64,000 nt of DNA, taken from positions 27,827,001 to 27,891,000 of the forward strand of contig CM048552.1 of NCBI GenBank assembly GCA_026413225.1, read 5' to 3'. A model generated the notes under the pieces. The model worked only from the letters and a program-made list of their open reading frames with translations, was not told the DNA's origin and searched no databases. Source of the stretch: Otis tarda. Lineage: Eukaryota; Chordata; Aves; Otidiformes; Otididae. Position numbers and translations under genes: made by a program. Shown piece by piece: positions 1-14,185 of this stretch. The stretch's first letter is position 1, and the number at the start of each line of letters is the position of its first letter.

Positions 1-1089
1 TGAACACCAAGATTTGCAAATATATTGGCAGCAAAAATCCCGTTTAAAAACAAACCAAAACAAAACCAAAAACTCCTCACAGCATTTCCATCTGAGGAAA
101 AAGAAAATGAGGGAGAAACAATTTCCTGGGACCTTACAGCCCTTAGCTGTCAGGGACTGAACTACTGTGCATTTCTTTATGACCATCACAGTGTCCTGAT
201 GCTAAAAGCAGACTCTTGATATTAATAATGTACAAGTGGAAGAGAGGAACTGGGCCAAATAAGAATGAGGCACGAAGGATGAGCAATGACGTATTGAGTA
301 GATACATTAATATCTGGATTTTTAGAGATCTGGATGTATAAAATTGAGTTGTTGCTTGGTTTTTAGTCAAATTCTGTTGCAACACTTTCGATTTCGGTTC
401 TTCTAAAAGGTTGCTTGCAAATTGATTTGAAACTGTCATTATACACATCTCCCCTGCAGATTTTAAAGCTTGAAGAAACATATGAGTCCTTGTCTTAATT
501 TTTACTTCAGTGTTGCACTTCATGAGGAAGCACACTCTCAGATTTGTGATGGGAGATTTCCTTCACTGTGCCGTACTACAAGGTGTCTTTGTAGGCAGAA
601 CCAGTCCAGATGTTGCAGAAGGCACCTTCACAGTTTGCTTGTGGTTTCCTTTCCTATTCAAACATACATCAGCATGTGTGTGTATTGGCAATTTCCCCAA
701 CACAAATGCAGGGGAAATCCTGAGTGATGCTACACTCAAATGAGGATGCACTCCCTGATGATCTCTCATGTGACTTCAGAGTATTACCCTGTGTAGACAG
801 CTTCTACCTTCTTTTAGATACACACTTGTAAGAGAAAGCAGGGGTATACTGAGCTCTTCAGAGTACAGCTGTTGCACAGTTTATCAGGTAGATGATTTTA
901 AAACTTTTAAGTCTTCAATAAAAAGCACACAGCAATGGGGCTCTCCTGAAAATCTACAGTAATGTACTTCATTGTAAAAATGTACCTAAGCACTGCAACA
1001 AAATGACCTTATTTTCCACTCTGCACCATAAAGTGTTCAAGTAAATCCATATTTTTAAATTATTCTTAACATCAGCTAATCAACTGAAC
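1..1089. other. Unique non-coding sequence
   Basis: I see no gene, repeat family or splice-bounded frame here apart from the CAAAA-type tract at 45-72. The 130-codon minus-strand frame at 143-535 has no coding character. Confidence 0.5.
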
Positions 1090-1330
1090 TGATACGGCTT
1101 TATCCAGTTTGGACAGGCGTTGTTTGTGAAGTCAAACCTACCTGTTACCTTAACTGTCGCTGATTCTGAGGCATTACACAGATTTATGTGGTTTAGCCTT
1201 TCAAAGCTGTATTAAAACAAAAGCCAATTACTAAACCTCATTATCTGGAGTCATTTAAGACAATTAATGGCTTTTGTTCCAAGTGCCAGATCAGCACAGT
1301 CCTCTCAATGGAACAGGGTAAGTTTTGCCC
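1090..1330. other. Possible conserved non-coding element with a strong splice-donor motif
   Basis: The block has the even texture and paired homeodomain-type cores of vertebrate conserved elements (CCAATTACTAA, GACAATTAATGG, CATTATCTGGAG) and no repeat signature. It ends at GAACAGG|GTAAGT (donor GT at 1318-1319), a near-consensus plus-strand splice donor. No good acceptor is visible upstream. Conservation is inferred from texture alone. Confidence 0.25.
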
Positions 1331-4300
1331 TCTTCTTTCATGCAACACTCAGGGAGGTAACAGCTCCATTAAATCTTTTTGATTTTGGTTCATTAGCTGT
1401 CTAAAGAATACCCTAAACTAAAAGTTTGTCACAGTGATTTATTCCAATGCCACAGATAACAAAGGCTAATCTACTCTAGAGAGACAAATCATGCAAAGAG
1501 TTTTCACCACCACCTACTGACATTCCACAAAAGAGAAAATATCCCATGGGCTCCCATTATCCAGGAACCTCTCTCAGAGGAGCTATTCCCATGCTGAGAC
1601 AAAAAGAGGCACATGGACAAAGCACGCTGGGCTGCCCTGCAGCCTCCTTTTGTGCCTCCTTTCGTTCCAGGCAGGATTTGATATGAGCACGAAACCTACA
1701 GATATGAGCAGTGCTACATCTTCCATCCTTGTTTGTCTGTTGCATTCATAGGCGCATAAAGACAAAGCTCATCATGTTTTGTACATCCAAAAAAATTATC
1801 TCAGCAATGAATAAAAATTCTGAAAGTATGGCTGAAATTTGCATCTTGACTAAAATTTCGCCTATTTTTCAGATACAATTTATTTTTTAATTCTGGAGAA
1901 ATATTCTATTCCGGACATTTCTGTTCTAACCTTGATAGCTTCACTCTATATAGCACATCTATTTTGAGAGTCTCTAAGATGCTGATCTCTTCGCATACAA
2001 GAATTGTAAGGTGCTTCTTGGAATAGAGGTGACTGGAAAACATTTTCATAATTAGAGCCAGCAACCTCATGAAAACTCCCTGGAGATCTACATTAGCTAA
2101 TATCATTATCCTGTCATTGAAAACTCATCTATGCTTCCTACTTACAAAATCAACAGGGTGTTCATGCCATTTTTCTCCTATGAGAAATTTCTACCTATGA
2201 TAAATTTGTATATGCAGCAGGGTACTTTTTTCCTGTAATTGATGATCTGGGTAATGTGGCACAAAAAGATGGGGAAAATGAATTTTCCATGGAGTGTGAT
2301 TCATTATTCTTTGTATCTAATAATCAACTTTCCCCTTCAAAGCATTCTTAAAGCTGAGTGACTCACACAGTAATTGTAACAAATGGAAAAGAAGACAAGT
2401 TAAGTAGAAATTTTTTACCTCTTTGCCTCCATTTGAGGGTATTTCAAAGAAAGCATAGTAGCAGGTTTGACAAGCACTGTGTAATTTCCATTGTCTACCA
2501 GTCTCTTGGGACACCCAAAACTTATTTGAAATGGAAAAACCTCTGCAGTGACTCCATAGATAGAACTGCAATCTGCATTCAGGACCTGACTGATGAGGAG
2601 ACAAACTTTGGGGGAGAATTTTGCATAATAAAGATTTTCAATAGAGCTCCAGAGAAAGAATTTCCAACCAAATGCACAGCAAAAGACGCAGCAGAGGCTG
2701 AGGGAGCATCCCTCTCACACGGCCTTACGGAAGCATAGCGTGAAGTCAGACTTTTAAAACATGATCATCTTGTGGCCAAGGCGGTCTTCTTGTCCCTATA
2801 GGCAATGAGTCTTTCTCCAGTGCAATTTCCTCCAAATGTCTTGTACGTCCGCTAGACAAAACTGGACTGTCCATAGTTTTAAAGCTTGTTTCATGAGAAG
2901 ACAAATAAAATGCCACTTAGACTGCCTCATTAGCATTAACACTAATGATGTTCTTTGATTTAGCCTTTGACAAAATCCCAGGAAAAAAGGCAGCGCAAGA
3001 TACCCACTATTTTTCTTACTGAATATTTGATGGTTTTAATTCCAAACATAAGCCATGGCTTACCTGGCTGAAAACAACTGTGAAATAGCATTCTATCCAA
3101 TACTACCTTCGTTAATTTTCCTTTCTTCTGTTTAAAAGTACTGAATCTTTTCAGAAGCAGGTCTTCTCATGAAGGTAGGAGGGACCACAGGAGGCGTGGG
3201 GCAGGACTTGCAGGCAGAACTCAACGGGGCTGCGTAAGCGCCATGCAGAACTGTCACTTGACCTGCCACAGTGGTCAGGCTGCTCAGAAACACCGCACAA
3301 ATACACTCACCCCAGCACTCTGTGCTACCCACCAGCTACTGTCAGATCTCTTTTCCTCTACAGCCAAACAGCGTGGAGAGAGAAGTGAAAAATGCAAGAC
3401 TGAATCAGCCAAATGTGGGACACCTGATAGACGTGAAGCTTGTGTAAGAAATAACATCAGCGCAGGGCTTACTATAACCTCGGTTCTCACCGCTGTTGTT
3501 GACCCAGTCAGATACTGTATTTGCTCTAATTTGAAAATTCAAAGTCTAGGTAAAACATTCAGCTGTGTTTGGAACTCCCATGTTTAGGCCCAGCCTGGAA
3601 CCTGTGACAGTACATACCCACTCGCCCATCTCAGTTCTCCAGGTGGACATCAAGCAGCTGTAGACTGCACCCACACATTTCAGTAAATAACTCTAAGGAA
3701 ATATTCTGCATGTCACACCATATCAAACTATAGCTAGACTACAGATACCACAGTGCAGAAAGCAGATTAAGAGAGAAAAAAAAAGTATTTATCTTTGTGA
3801 TTAGTAGGCTATGTCTTGGATTTCACACTGATTTTTGTGCACCAGCTTCTGAGATAAGATGCTGAGCTAAAGGGAGAGCATGCCAGAAGTATGGCTGGTC
3901 AGCAACACTGCCCTTCCCTTCCACTGCGTCGTGCACATGGGGGTCTCAAACCAGACAAGTAATGGCTGAAGAACCTCTTTGCAAGTTCTCCCCCTTGATT
4001 CTAACTTGAGCTATAGAAACTCCAAGTTTCTTAAAAATCAGGCCAAGATGGCTCGAATTGAATATCTGCAACTAGAAATTGGTTTTGAAAGTTTGATCAG
4101 GCAGGCAATGAGTCACTGAGGTACGACTAACCCCAGGAGCTCAACTTTCCGTTCTGCAAGGGTGGGTAAGACCTGAGCACTGAGCAAACCCGGTGACTGT
4201 TGTCTATACTCACATCTGAACATGATCGAATGCTATTTCACCACTGCACCCAGTGACAAGAGAAGGCTGTGCTACAAAAATAGCCCACTAAAATGCTGTG

Positions 4301-6563
4301 GTTTTCTTGCATCTGCTTGTTCCTCTTCTGTTCATGTTAATATATCTGTGACTAGTAACCATGGCTATGCTAAACCTTAGATACTGATGGTTAATTGTGA
4401 TAATCACTGCATTGGGATTTTCTTCTGCTAAAGTCCTTTATGTTGACTTACTCAGATCATCCTCGGAAAAATTGTCTTTGAAGTTAAAACTTGCCATGTT
4501 TTCTCTTAATGCAGTAGCAGAAGTTTCTGGATTTTTTTTTTTTGGAGGCAAGGGGAATGCCAGCAAAAAGCTTCAAGAACCGGGGGACCTCACATCCACT
4601 CCCAGGTTTCCCTACACATGTGGTTGGGTGTTAGCTTCCTGTCTGGCCCTTGAGGAAGAGCAATAGGAAAGCGATCTCCAAGCGTGTGGCACATGGAGCT
4701 GATTCCCTTCTGAACACATGCATCTGAATGAGCAACTGCTTCAGCAGAAAAATCCAGAAGAAAACTTTGAGAATGGCAATACCAAAATCAATACGGCGAT
4801 ACATTCAAAGTGCGCTCTGGTACAGAAAGCTCAAAGAGGGAACGCAAAATTATTGTGGAGGACTACTTAACTTAATGCTTCTCAAATGCCACTTGGCTCA
4901 GAAACAGAGAGATTCAGAACCTGCTAAGTGTGTTTAAGTGCTTGGAATTGTGGCATTTAAATGACCAACAAAACCCTTATTGCTCATTATTCAAAGCACA
5001 AAATACCACTGAGAGAAGGGGAGCTGACTTTCTGGCTAGAAGTGCCCATTAGAGAGATGCACTTAGGGATATATAATACCAGAACAACATGGAATTTGCA
5101 ATACAGTTTGGCTTCTTTTCCCAACTTCATGGGTGGCTTGCCTGCGAGTCGTTCAGTGCAGTGTTCTGGGGCTTGGGTTCCCTGTCTGAGCTTTGGGAAG
5201 AGACCTGAGTAACATTTCATGTGCAGAAGCAGCGGAGATCTTCGCATTCATTTATAGCTCCCTGTTGGTTTCTTCACTTCCATGTAACACCTTCCTAAGA
5301 CACCGGCAAAGTGATTTGTTCTGGCCTTCTCCAAGAGTTGTTTCTGGTTCTATCACCCCCCCAGCCAAAAAGACATGACAGGAAATAGTTGATTATATCC
5401 AAAGAAAGGTATTTCATTTAGTGCTTTCCAGTAGGCCTCATCTCGGTCCAGCCTGTCCCAGAACAGCACAGTACGGTGGTCCATGAACCACACACACTGG
5501 CCTCCTCTCATTATACAAAGGGGTTGGAAGATAAAGTAAGGCATTAGAGGGTATGTAAAGGTAATTAGAACAAAAAACTTAGCGCAGCTTCACAGGCTTA
5601 AAAACTCCCTACAGCAGAAAGAGTGAAGACTACGCATAACCTACTGTGTTGGGTTTGGGTCTCCCTGTATTTGGTTGCCACCTCCCTGTTTTCTTTGTTA
5701 CTTTTTAAAAAGAAAAATAGCTCCCCAAAGGAGGTTCCTCTGACCTCCAGCAACATTAGCACTGTTGAGGAATGAGTCCCCTGAAGAGCTCTTTTTCATA
5801 TTATGCAATTAGTATTTCACATGGTGAAGAGCTGCCACTGAGCAGAAAGAGCCCGAGCTTTGAAAATAGGAAACATCATCAGTCAGGGGAATTAAGGAAA
5901 ACCATCTGAGGTTGTTAAGCCATTGCTGCCTGAAGGAAACCGCGTGACGCCCGAATACATGCTACAGCTCGCCAGCAAAGCCAAGCCCAGAGCTGATACT
6001 GGCAGCAGACGCCAAAGGCAGGAGATGCCAATAGGTCTGCGAGCTTGAAATGGTATCAAGAGATATTACCATCTTGTAGCTGTATTAAAAAATGTATTTG
6101 GCTGACATGCAGTGGAGCAAGATTTGTTTCTTTCTGCATGAATGCATCAATAAAGAAATATTGCATTAACCCTTTCCCAAAAGCATTCACAATTTTCTCA
6201 GTGAAGCATAACACTAAAAAAAAAAAAATTGTTTTTCAAAACCCAGAATTTTATTTTTCCCACTAATGTATCCTTTGCCCTGAAGATATTTAATTTTTAG
6301 ATTAAATAAATAAATCCCTTCTTCTTTTACCTGGGAGTTATGAATATGACTTTGTGGGGAAAATGCACCTCTTGAATTGGAAATGTTATAATAGGTTCTT
6401 GGGCTTCTCCAAAGTGATGATTTCCTTTGGCTGGGGAGTCAGACTCCTGAGGAAACTACTCCAGGTTCGTTGCTCATGCAGTACACTCATAATTTGGATA
6501 ATTAGCTAAATGCCAGAGAGTCATTATCTTTTCCCTAAAGCTGTTTTTTTTTTTTCTGTAGGA
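1331..6563. other. Unique non-coding sequence
   Basis: Nothing recognisable was found. ORFs stay below about 130 codons and lack codon structure. A T run lies at about 4530-4542. The sequence TGTTGGGTTTGGGTC near 5647 faintly recalls an avian LTR start but has no supporting match. Confidence 0.5.
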
Positions 6564-6608
6564 GTTTTCCCAAGTTAATTTAATATTGTCTGTTTTCCCA
6601 AGTTAATT
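6564..6608. repeat. Short tandem duplication, 28-bp period
   Basis: GTTTTCCCAAGTTAATT occurs at 6564-6580 and again, identically, at 6592-6608, giving about 1.6 copies of a 28-base unit. It looks like a local replication-slippage duplication. A T-rich tract lies just before it (6544-6555). Confidence 0.85.
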
Positions 6609-9600
6609 CATACTGCCAAATAGGTAAATCCTTCAGAGACCAGTTAGTCTCAAACTAGAGCTAGAAAACCGTGAGCCAGACGACTTGTAGTGGTTTTTGC
6701 TGCAATTTTAAGTATGTTGCTCTTCCTGATTTTCAAAAACAAGGGAACATTTTTAATCCTATGCTTGATTGCTCCGATGAGGCAAAGCAAAAAAGGAAGG
6801 CAAGAGGACATTGTTTAGAAAAACAAAGCTCTCTTTGCCCCATCTGCCAGTCCCACGGCTGGCAATGTGGAGAGAAAATGCCAACTGCACCCATGTACGT
6901 CAAAAGAACTGAAGTGCCACAAAACGCCACAGACGTTTTTCCTATACTGAAGTTTTGGGAAATGCAGGGGAGTACTACAGAGGCAGCAATGCCAGATGAG
7001 CAGCACTGAGGCAAAATGACAAGTAAACACGTGGCACAGAAATTCAAGTGAATAATTAAAGCACACCCTTCCGAGTTCCAGTGTGCTGCCTGGGTGTTTG
7101 ACAACAAGCCCCTGAGGAGTGGTTAAGGAGAGGCCTCTCTACTGAAGTGGCCCAGGATCTTCTCAGAGGCTGGAGAACATCCCTGACATGCAGAGCCAAG
7201 CTTGCCTTCAGCTGGGCTGCAAAAGGGAAACAGAGTTTTTATCCTGCAGTTTCACACTTATTTCATACGGAATGAAGCAATTTCTGCCAAATACTGACCG
7301 ATATGATCAAATAAGCAGAAAGAAGAAAGCAAAATCAAGCAATAAAATGAAACAAGCCAGGGATTCTTTGTTCACAGTCATTAACTGCATCACTTTCTTG
7401 CTGTGTAGACCACTGTTTCTTTCTCTGGTTTGCTCTGAGAAGATGGAATTTTTTTCACCAGGGTTATACTCCTTTGCTTTGAAATGTTTATCACCAGGAG
7501 CACTCCACAGAGCTGACAAGGCAAGCACAGAGGCTCTACTAGCAGATGGGCTCATTAAGATTTTTTGCTCCAGGCCAGCATCAGCAGAAATCTAAGTGCT
7601 CTCCATACACCAGATTAGCTGAAGTGGTCGCCTGGCTCTGAAGGACTGAATTATTTGTGCCTCCATCTCTTTAGGGTACACCTGCAGTTTGTAAGTTCAT
7701 TTCGCTAGCACACCAGCTTCCAGCTCACAAGGCTATTTTTACTTTCTTTCATGCTGCAGTACTTTTAAAGCCTCTTCTTTAAAGCCTTCATTTTTGTGAG
7801 GTGCATCCCCTTGCTGGCCTCCATTGCAGCTCCTTCCTCTTCAACTTGTAAATTATTCATTCTGGCTGTCATCTAGCTTAATTTAGTTTCAATTTGCAAT
7901 GTCATTTGAAAAAAGCAGAGTAGATCTCTCCTCCTATCCTATCACATCTGTATGCATTGGGAATGGCCTCAGAGAGGAGAAGGAACCAGAGTGCAAAACT
8001 CCTGTTTATGTCTTTTCTGATAGGAATACATAAAAACATCCATTTCTGAAGAGTTACCAGAAGTTGCCACTTTTCCATATACAATCTAATCATATGGTAA
8101 ACAACGACAGCCCAAATTCATAATGAATGTTGATGGGCAAAAACTGTAGTCGAAATCCCCACTGACACAGAACATTTTATCTTTTTTCTCAGTAAATCAT
8201 TCTGCAAAACTTTGCCTAAAATCAGATTTCTCTGTAGTTCAGCTGAAAAGGCAGGGAAGAAATTCCAAGAAAGTGGTTTATGAACAAATAGATTTGGAGA
8301 AGGGTTAATGATCAGGAAAATAGTCACTTATTTTATTTAAAGGAAGAATGAAAAGTTTATTTAACCTTGAAGGAAAATAACCTTGTTAAAGAAAAGGAAA
8401 CTGCATCACTGCCACAGCTCTATTGCAAGAATGAAGTCCGCAATTGATTTCTGTACTGCCTGGTGGGGTCAAGGAGCAGGGGCTCGAGGAAGGCTATCCG
8501 TCCATGAGGATGACCGGTGTAGGGAGGCCCAGTCTCGTGGTGATGGGTTACGCAGCCCTGGCCCCCAAACCCTGCAGATGCAGAAATCTGAGCTTACCTT
8601 CTGTTAACCTTCGCATCTCTCCATATGTTTTAAAAGGCATGTGCCTTATTTTTTGCCTGCTCTTTCTGCCTGTTCTTCCTAGATTTTCCAAGTGTGTGTT
8701 AAATTGCTACAGGTACTGCCATTCCATTCCCTACCCCATCCTGACAGACTCGGCTCCTCTGGTGTACTAGCAGGGAATCAGAGAGCCACAGCGCTCCTTC
8801 TTCCAGGAGAAAGAAGAACTAAGAAAGAGGTTAAAACCAGCTCAGTGCTGAAGGGCTCAAGGTCTAACTCTGCTCCCTTATCATACGCTGCACAGTGCCT
8901 TTCATTTGGAGGGGGAAAGTCTGCCAGGGATGGAGGTGCTCTGCACCAGAGCTGCAGGTATCAGTAGTCACCGCTGCGAGCAAACAAAACGGCACAGCAA
9001 GCATCCATGTCATCAATCGCACGTGCTGCACCTTATGTAACTTCATTTCTGACTCACGATTCAAAGAGTACAACAGTAGGATTTATTATAACCCACCTTC
9101 TAATGCCAGAAAAGAATACCTGCTAGAATATATAATAGAAAAACCCAAATTCACTTCTTGTGGTTTTTTTTTTCTTCTTCCTCCAGCTCTTCTTCCCCTT
9201 CCCCTGCTCCTCACATTCACATGATGCTCAGCCACAGACTCTCCAGGCAGCTTCCCAACTAACCTATGCTTAAGATGGACTCCTGGGAGCGGATTTCCAG
9301 CCCAAGGATTTAGCCTTCCATCTCCAATTAATGGTACCGACAGCTCAGCAGCTAAGCCTTTCTGCGTAGCACCAGGCACTTACCCACATTATTATTAAAA
9401 CTGAGGGGTTTTATTAGATTTGGATTGTTTGATTCAGCTCAAGAACTGCTCCAAAGCTGTTTGCTCCAGTAGTGAAACCTGTCAGCTCTACACCCAGTCA
9501 TACATGCAAGTTATTGAGTGCAGTTGCTCAATGGTTTTTAGGCTCATGTCCTTGGGCAGCATTTCCCCCCTCTTTTTCTGAACCACAAAAAAATGGGATA

Positions 9601-12600
9601 ATATACTGTCCTCTTTCAAGGTTAAAGGACATTGTCAGTCTAAAATAACGTCTTAACAGACGCCTTTTTTTTTCTTCCAGTGAACAGAAAAAGATTGTGT
9701 TGAGAATGTTGATGTCAAATGAAGAAGATAACCTATCTCACTGATACTATTTTTTTTTTCCCAGTCTGTCTTCTGGATGAATGTTTTCAGCCAAACACTT
9801 TCTCTATTTTGGCCCTTCACACAGCAATAAAAGAAAAAGTCTTCCAACAAACTTGGCTTCTATTATCCATTTTCACATAGATACTGTTTTCAATTTCTAA
9901 GTTATAACATTGTGAAAACCTCAGGCAAATTAGGATAGTCATCATTTTGATGAAGACTTTATAAAATGCTAATAAACATCATATTTTGCACTTGCATCTT
10001 TTGTCTCAATACTCAGAGTACCTAGCAAATAGAAATTAAGACTTCTCCTAATCCTGCAAAAATAGCCTAATACTATGTCAACTTACAAACTGACATGATC
10101 ATAGCTAAAGGGACTGAGAGGTGTACCCTAAAACTCTGGTTCTCCTTTCTTTGCGTCCATCCTTATGTTCTATTTTTAGATTTCTACTCTGGTCTGAAGC
10201 CACTTTCTAAAGTAGAATTAATTGCAGCTGCTAGAGTGTAGCATAATAATGGTGCTTTCTAATATAAAACTAATAGAAGAATAACTTCTGGATATCTAAT
10301 AAAAGGAGCTTTATTAATGAAGTAATATGTGCAGAAACATGTCCCTCGCAAAGAAATCTGGGACTCCAGGGTATGGGCAGAGCACTCCAGCTGTTGTTGG
10401 TAGTGGTTTTTGGTCACTTCACAATACAACACGAAATACCAATGACAAAACAGCATGTAGGGTACGTGGCCTACATCTGCAGTACATGGATCATGCATGC
10501 CTACCATGAGACAGGACTAAAAACAGGTATAGAAAGAAAGGAATAGAACTCACCAGCTCTTGCCAACCAAAATCTCCCAGTGTTTACTTAATTACTAATT
10601 TTGCTCATACTAAGCACATTTATAATCCTTGGCAATTTGCCATCATATTTCCATATTTGGTATGTCATTTTGCCCAAGTAAAAAGGACAAATCCAGGAAA
10701 AATCTGAACAGATCTCAGTATCTGAATGGACTGAATGACATTTGGTAAAGAATTAGTGATGTGACTGTAATCTCTTCCAAATGACTTTTTCCAATTAAGT
10801 TTGGATCTCTTACTGCATTTTCCTCCATCCTTCCATGAGATTACTAATTCTTCCAGACCTCAACCTCATTTCTGTCTTCAGGCCGTCACAACCATGCAAG
10901 CTCTGCTACCACAATCATGGAAGATACCAAAACTGGATGCCCAAAAGAAAGCTTCTATAAAGCAAAGGAAAAAGGAGCCAGAATAACGGACATGACTTCT
11001 GCTTCAAAAAGGGTTGCATGCCTGGAAGCTTATTTGTTTTTTCCAACTGTAACAATTGGTCTCTGGATATTATCCCTTCTAACAAATTTATTTAGCACTT
11101 CAGTGACCTTTCCATTGTAGATCCCAAACTGTGTGGCTAAACAGGGTGTGCATCAAGTTAACATTTTAGAAGGGGGAACTTAGATACACAGAAGCACTTG
11201 TAAACACTGAGTCAGTGGTTGATCACAGAAGGGTATCACAGGGGAAATCCATCTACCCACCTTGAAGCCAGGGGAAGTTTTCCTACTGACATTAGCGGGA
11301 CCATGATTTCATCCTAGCAATCTGATATCTCTTCCATTTCCCTGGTAGGGTTAATAACTCCACAAAAATCTCAGCCAGGTAAAGCAATTTTCCTAATTTT
11401 GGCTCCAGAAGGCTGTCATTGTTATAGCAGTAAGCTATGCAGGGGAATGATTAAGTGCTTGCAGCAGAATGCACAGTTCTTGGGCAATAGCTTTTCCCTT
11501 GCACATTGGTTATGATTAGGCGTCACATATATCAAACAGAACAAGCATCATCTGGGCCCTGTTTCCAGGCAATAATGATCTTAGACCGCCCAGAAAGATA
11601 CACCTGATAGACAAAAACCATCTGTTTCTGAGCCGATTTCATTCTTTTGTACATCTGCTCAATTCATTCCAGTTGGTGCTAATACACTCTGTTTCACAAG
11701 GATCTTTTACTAATGAAATAGTTGTTAAAGAATAATAATTTGCTTGATTGACTCCTGTTCTCTGTATTGCTCCTTTCCTGGATATGTCACACTGCAGATG
11801 CTGGGAACAAGCCAGTCACTGCAGGGACTTTTCCAAAGAACCTTGAAGATATGAGAGCTCCTTGTTTAAAGAAAGTCCTCTCATGCCGCCATTGGAGGAT
11901 CATTCTTCTGCTCCCTTTTGGGCACTCTGTTTTTTCCTATACAATTGTTATGCAATTTTTATATAGATTTTTATTACATGATTGACATGTGAACATGAGC
12001 ACGTACATGCCTCAGTGGAGGGAATGACAAAGACAAAATGGGACAGCCGCAGGTTCCTTCTTTGTTTGAATGTGTCTTGGGGTTGTTTTGCTTTTTTTTA
12101 TTTACACCTTTGACGGTCGTTTTCACTTTGCCTTCCATTTTCTTGATCTACCTTCTTGACATTGTCCAGCCTAGTGGGGACAAGGATCTCTTGATGTTGA
12201 CTGTCTACAGTAATGCTTTAGTGAAAGGAGGGCTGCTTAGCTGCCCTTCTTATCCTCAGGGGATGAAACCTTCATCCTCTTCAACTCTGACATTTGCTGC
12301 TGGCTAAGGACGGTTGGTAAGCACTGACCCCTGATATCTTGTACAGTCATTCATGTACCTTCTCTGTAACATATTAGGAAAGCACCGCATATTGACTACT
12401 GCATTTGTACACTGGTAAGAATCTACAAGTGATTCACAACAGCTAACAAAAAGCTCCCTGCTTCACTACATATCCTAGAGCGTCATACTTCATACCACCT
12501 AAAGCCTTATTGATTCACTTTCCTTAAAGAGCAATACAGAACATGAGGCCAAAGATGTGTGTTGATTGCTTCAAGTCTTCCCAGTGCTGCTGAAAAGGCA

Positions 12601-13498
12601 GGAATTTCCCACTTCCCCAGTGCAAATTGGATAGCTGTATGGGTCCAAATCCAGCATCCCGTGGGGATATCTCAGGGCTCGCAGGGCAGCCCGGAAGCTT
12701 TGCTTTGTGGTGAAGCTCCCACGGAAATGCCCTTCTCCACCCGAGTTAGAGCATCAGAAAGAGTCCTTGAGAGACACAGCGTAAGTTTACAGACAGGCTT
12801 TTAAGATCACTTAGACAGCTTTTACCTGAGCAAAGAAAGTAGGGAAAGTGGTCCTCTGGTATGTGATCTTTAATGGGCATACAGGAGAGAGGTGCCTTTA
12901 TTTACAGCAGAGAAAGATTGAGAGGCGTTTATTTATGTATTTAGCTGTTGGTTTATGTAGCACATGCTGGAAAACAATGTATCAAGATGGCTTTGCAAAA
13001 AAAAAGCTTAGAAAGCCAACCTATTTTACTGAGACCTGACACAGTAACGACATTTGATAGGTTTATCTGTAGGTACTTTCCTCCAATCTTCCCCTTACTG
13101 CAAGCTAGAATCTTCCTGCCAATCTCTACACATAATTCTAGCACTACAAATAGATTGGAGACGTATATTTTATTTCCCCAGACTGTTTTTCACATTTGGA
13201 ACTCAATTTCATGTCTTCTTGCATCTTCCTGGAGAACAGCCTTGGAGGACAGACAAATACCCTCACACCTTCTGCAGAAGAGACACTTGAGAAATACGAT
13301 GCTTCCTGAAACTGATTAGAGATTCTGGTTTCCATAAAGTCCATTTTCCTTTATGGAAATTTCCTTCTATTAAGAATGGCCTGGTTTTCCACAAGTTTTG
13401 GAGAGAGGATATGAGAGATACAGATTAAATAATCTGAACAGTTTTTTGGACCTAAGTGAACATATTTCAATGTTATACCTCTTTTAGTAAAAAATTAA
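6609..13498. other. Unique non-coding sequence
   Basis: I found no gene or transposable-element signature. A minus-strand donor-like GTAAGCTC near 8600 has no matching acceptor. The longest frames (124-135 codons near 6.7-7.6 kb) overlap on both strands, as chance frames do. Confidence 0.5.
9160..9215 (+). repeat. Polypyrimidine tract
   Basis: A T run is followed by CTTCTTCCTCC-type sequence and CCCCTTCCCC. It is pyrimidine-rich on the plus strand. It ends without a clear AG-exon, so it reads as simple sequence and not a splice acceptor. Confidence 0.6.
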
Positions 13499-13635
13499 TC
13501 ATAGAATCATAGAATAGTTTGGGTTGGAAGGCATCTTTAAAGGTCATCTAGTCCAACCTCCCTGCAAGGAGCAGGGACATCTCCAACCAGATCAGGTTGC
13601 TCAGAGCCCCATCCAGCCTGGCCTTGAACGTTTCC
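13499..13635 (-). mobile_element. CR1 LINE 3' end, 5'-truncated
   Basis: Read on the minus strand it ends with the CR1 hallmark ATTCTATGATTCTATGA, preceded by the conserved block containing GGTTGGACTAGATGACCTTT. The plus strand starts TCATAGAATCATAGAATAG. About 137 bases remain, all non-coding 3' UTR. It lies 165 bases left of the solo LTR, but the two are unrelated insertions. Confidence 0.95.
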
Positions 13636-13795
13636 TGTCAAAATTTGAGAGGTCTGATTCCTCAGTCAGTGTACTGATATAAGCAGAATTTTTTTCCATG
13701 GAAGGAACAACAAAATGCAGGTTTGTCTAATATTTTCAAATACTTACTGCTTTTATAACTATGTGGCAATCTAAACTTACGCAAATTCGATGAAA

Positions 13796-13800
13796 ACCAA
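13796..13800. repeat. Target-site duplication ACCAA, left copy
   Basis: These five bases directly precede the LTR terminus TGTCGTAG and match the five bases after the other terminus at 14932-14936. They mark the integration site. Confidence 0.85.
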
Positions 13801-13982
13801 TGTCGTAGTTCAGCCCCGGTCGGGACCAGACTACGCAGTATCTCTCTCGCTCCCCCCACCCTCCGAGAGAATAGGAGGAGATGATATAAGAAAAACGGCT
13901 CAAGGTTTGAGATAAGGACAGTGAGAAATCCTTAAAGTTACCGTCACGGGCGAAACAGACTCGACTTGGGGAAAACTATTCA

Positions 13983-13988
13983 TTTATT
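13983..13988 (-). promoter_or_regulatory. AATAAA polyadenylation signal inside the LTR
   Basis: TTTATT on the plus strand gives AATAAA in the LTR's sense direction, about 180 bases before the LTR's 3' end. It fits the end of the R region. The implied R region (from about 14725) is long, so the true cap site could lie elsewhere. Confidence 0.45.
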
Positions 13989-14185
13989 GCTAAAACTAGC
14001 AGGAGAATGAGACAGGGAACAAGATAACCTCCCCCCACCCCTCCCTCTTCCCGGGCTTAACATTATCTATACTACCTCCCCTCCCGAGCGGCACGGGGTG
14101 GGAAAGGGAATGGGGGTCGCGGTCAGTTCATCACGCGTTGTTTTATGCCGCTGTGTCATCGTCGGGGGAAGAACTCCTCGCATTC

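Noticed and set aside
5647..5700. TGTTGGGTTTGGGTC as a possible LTR start
   Set aside because: Only about a dozen bases resemble avian LTR termini, and no partner end or target duplication was found.
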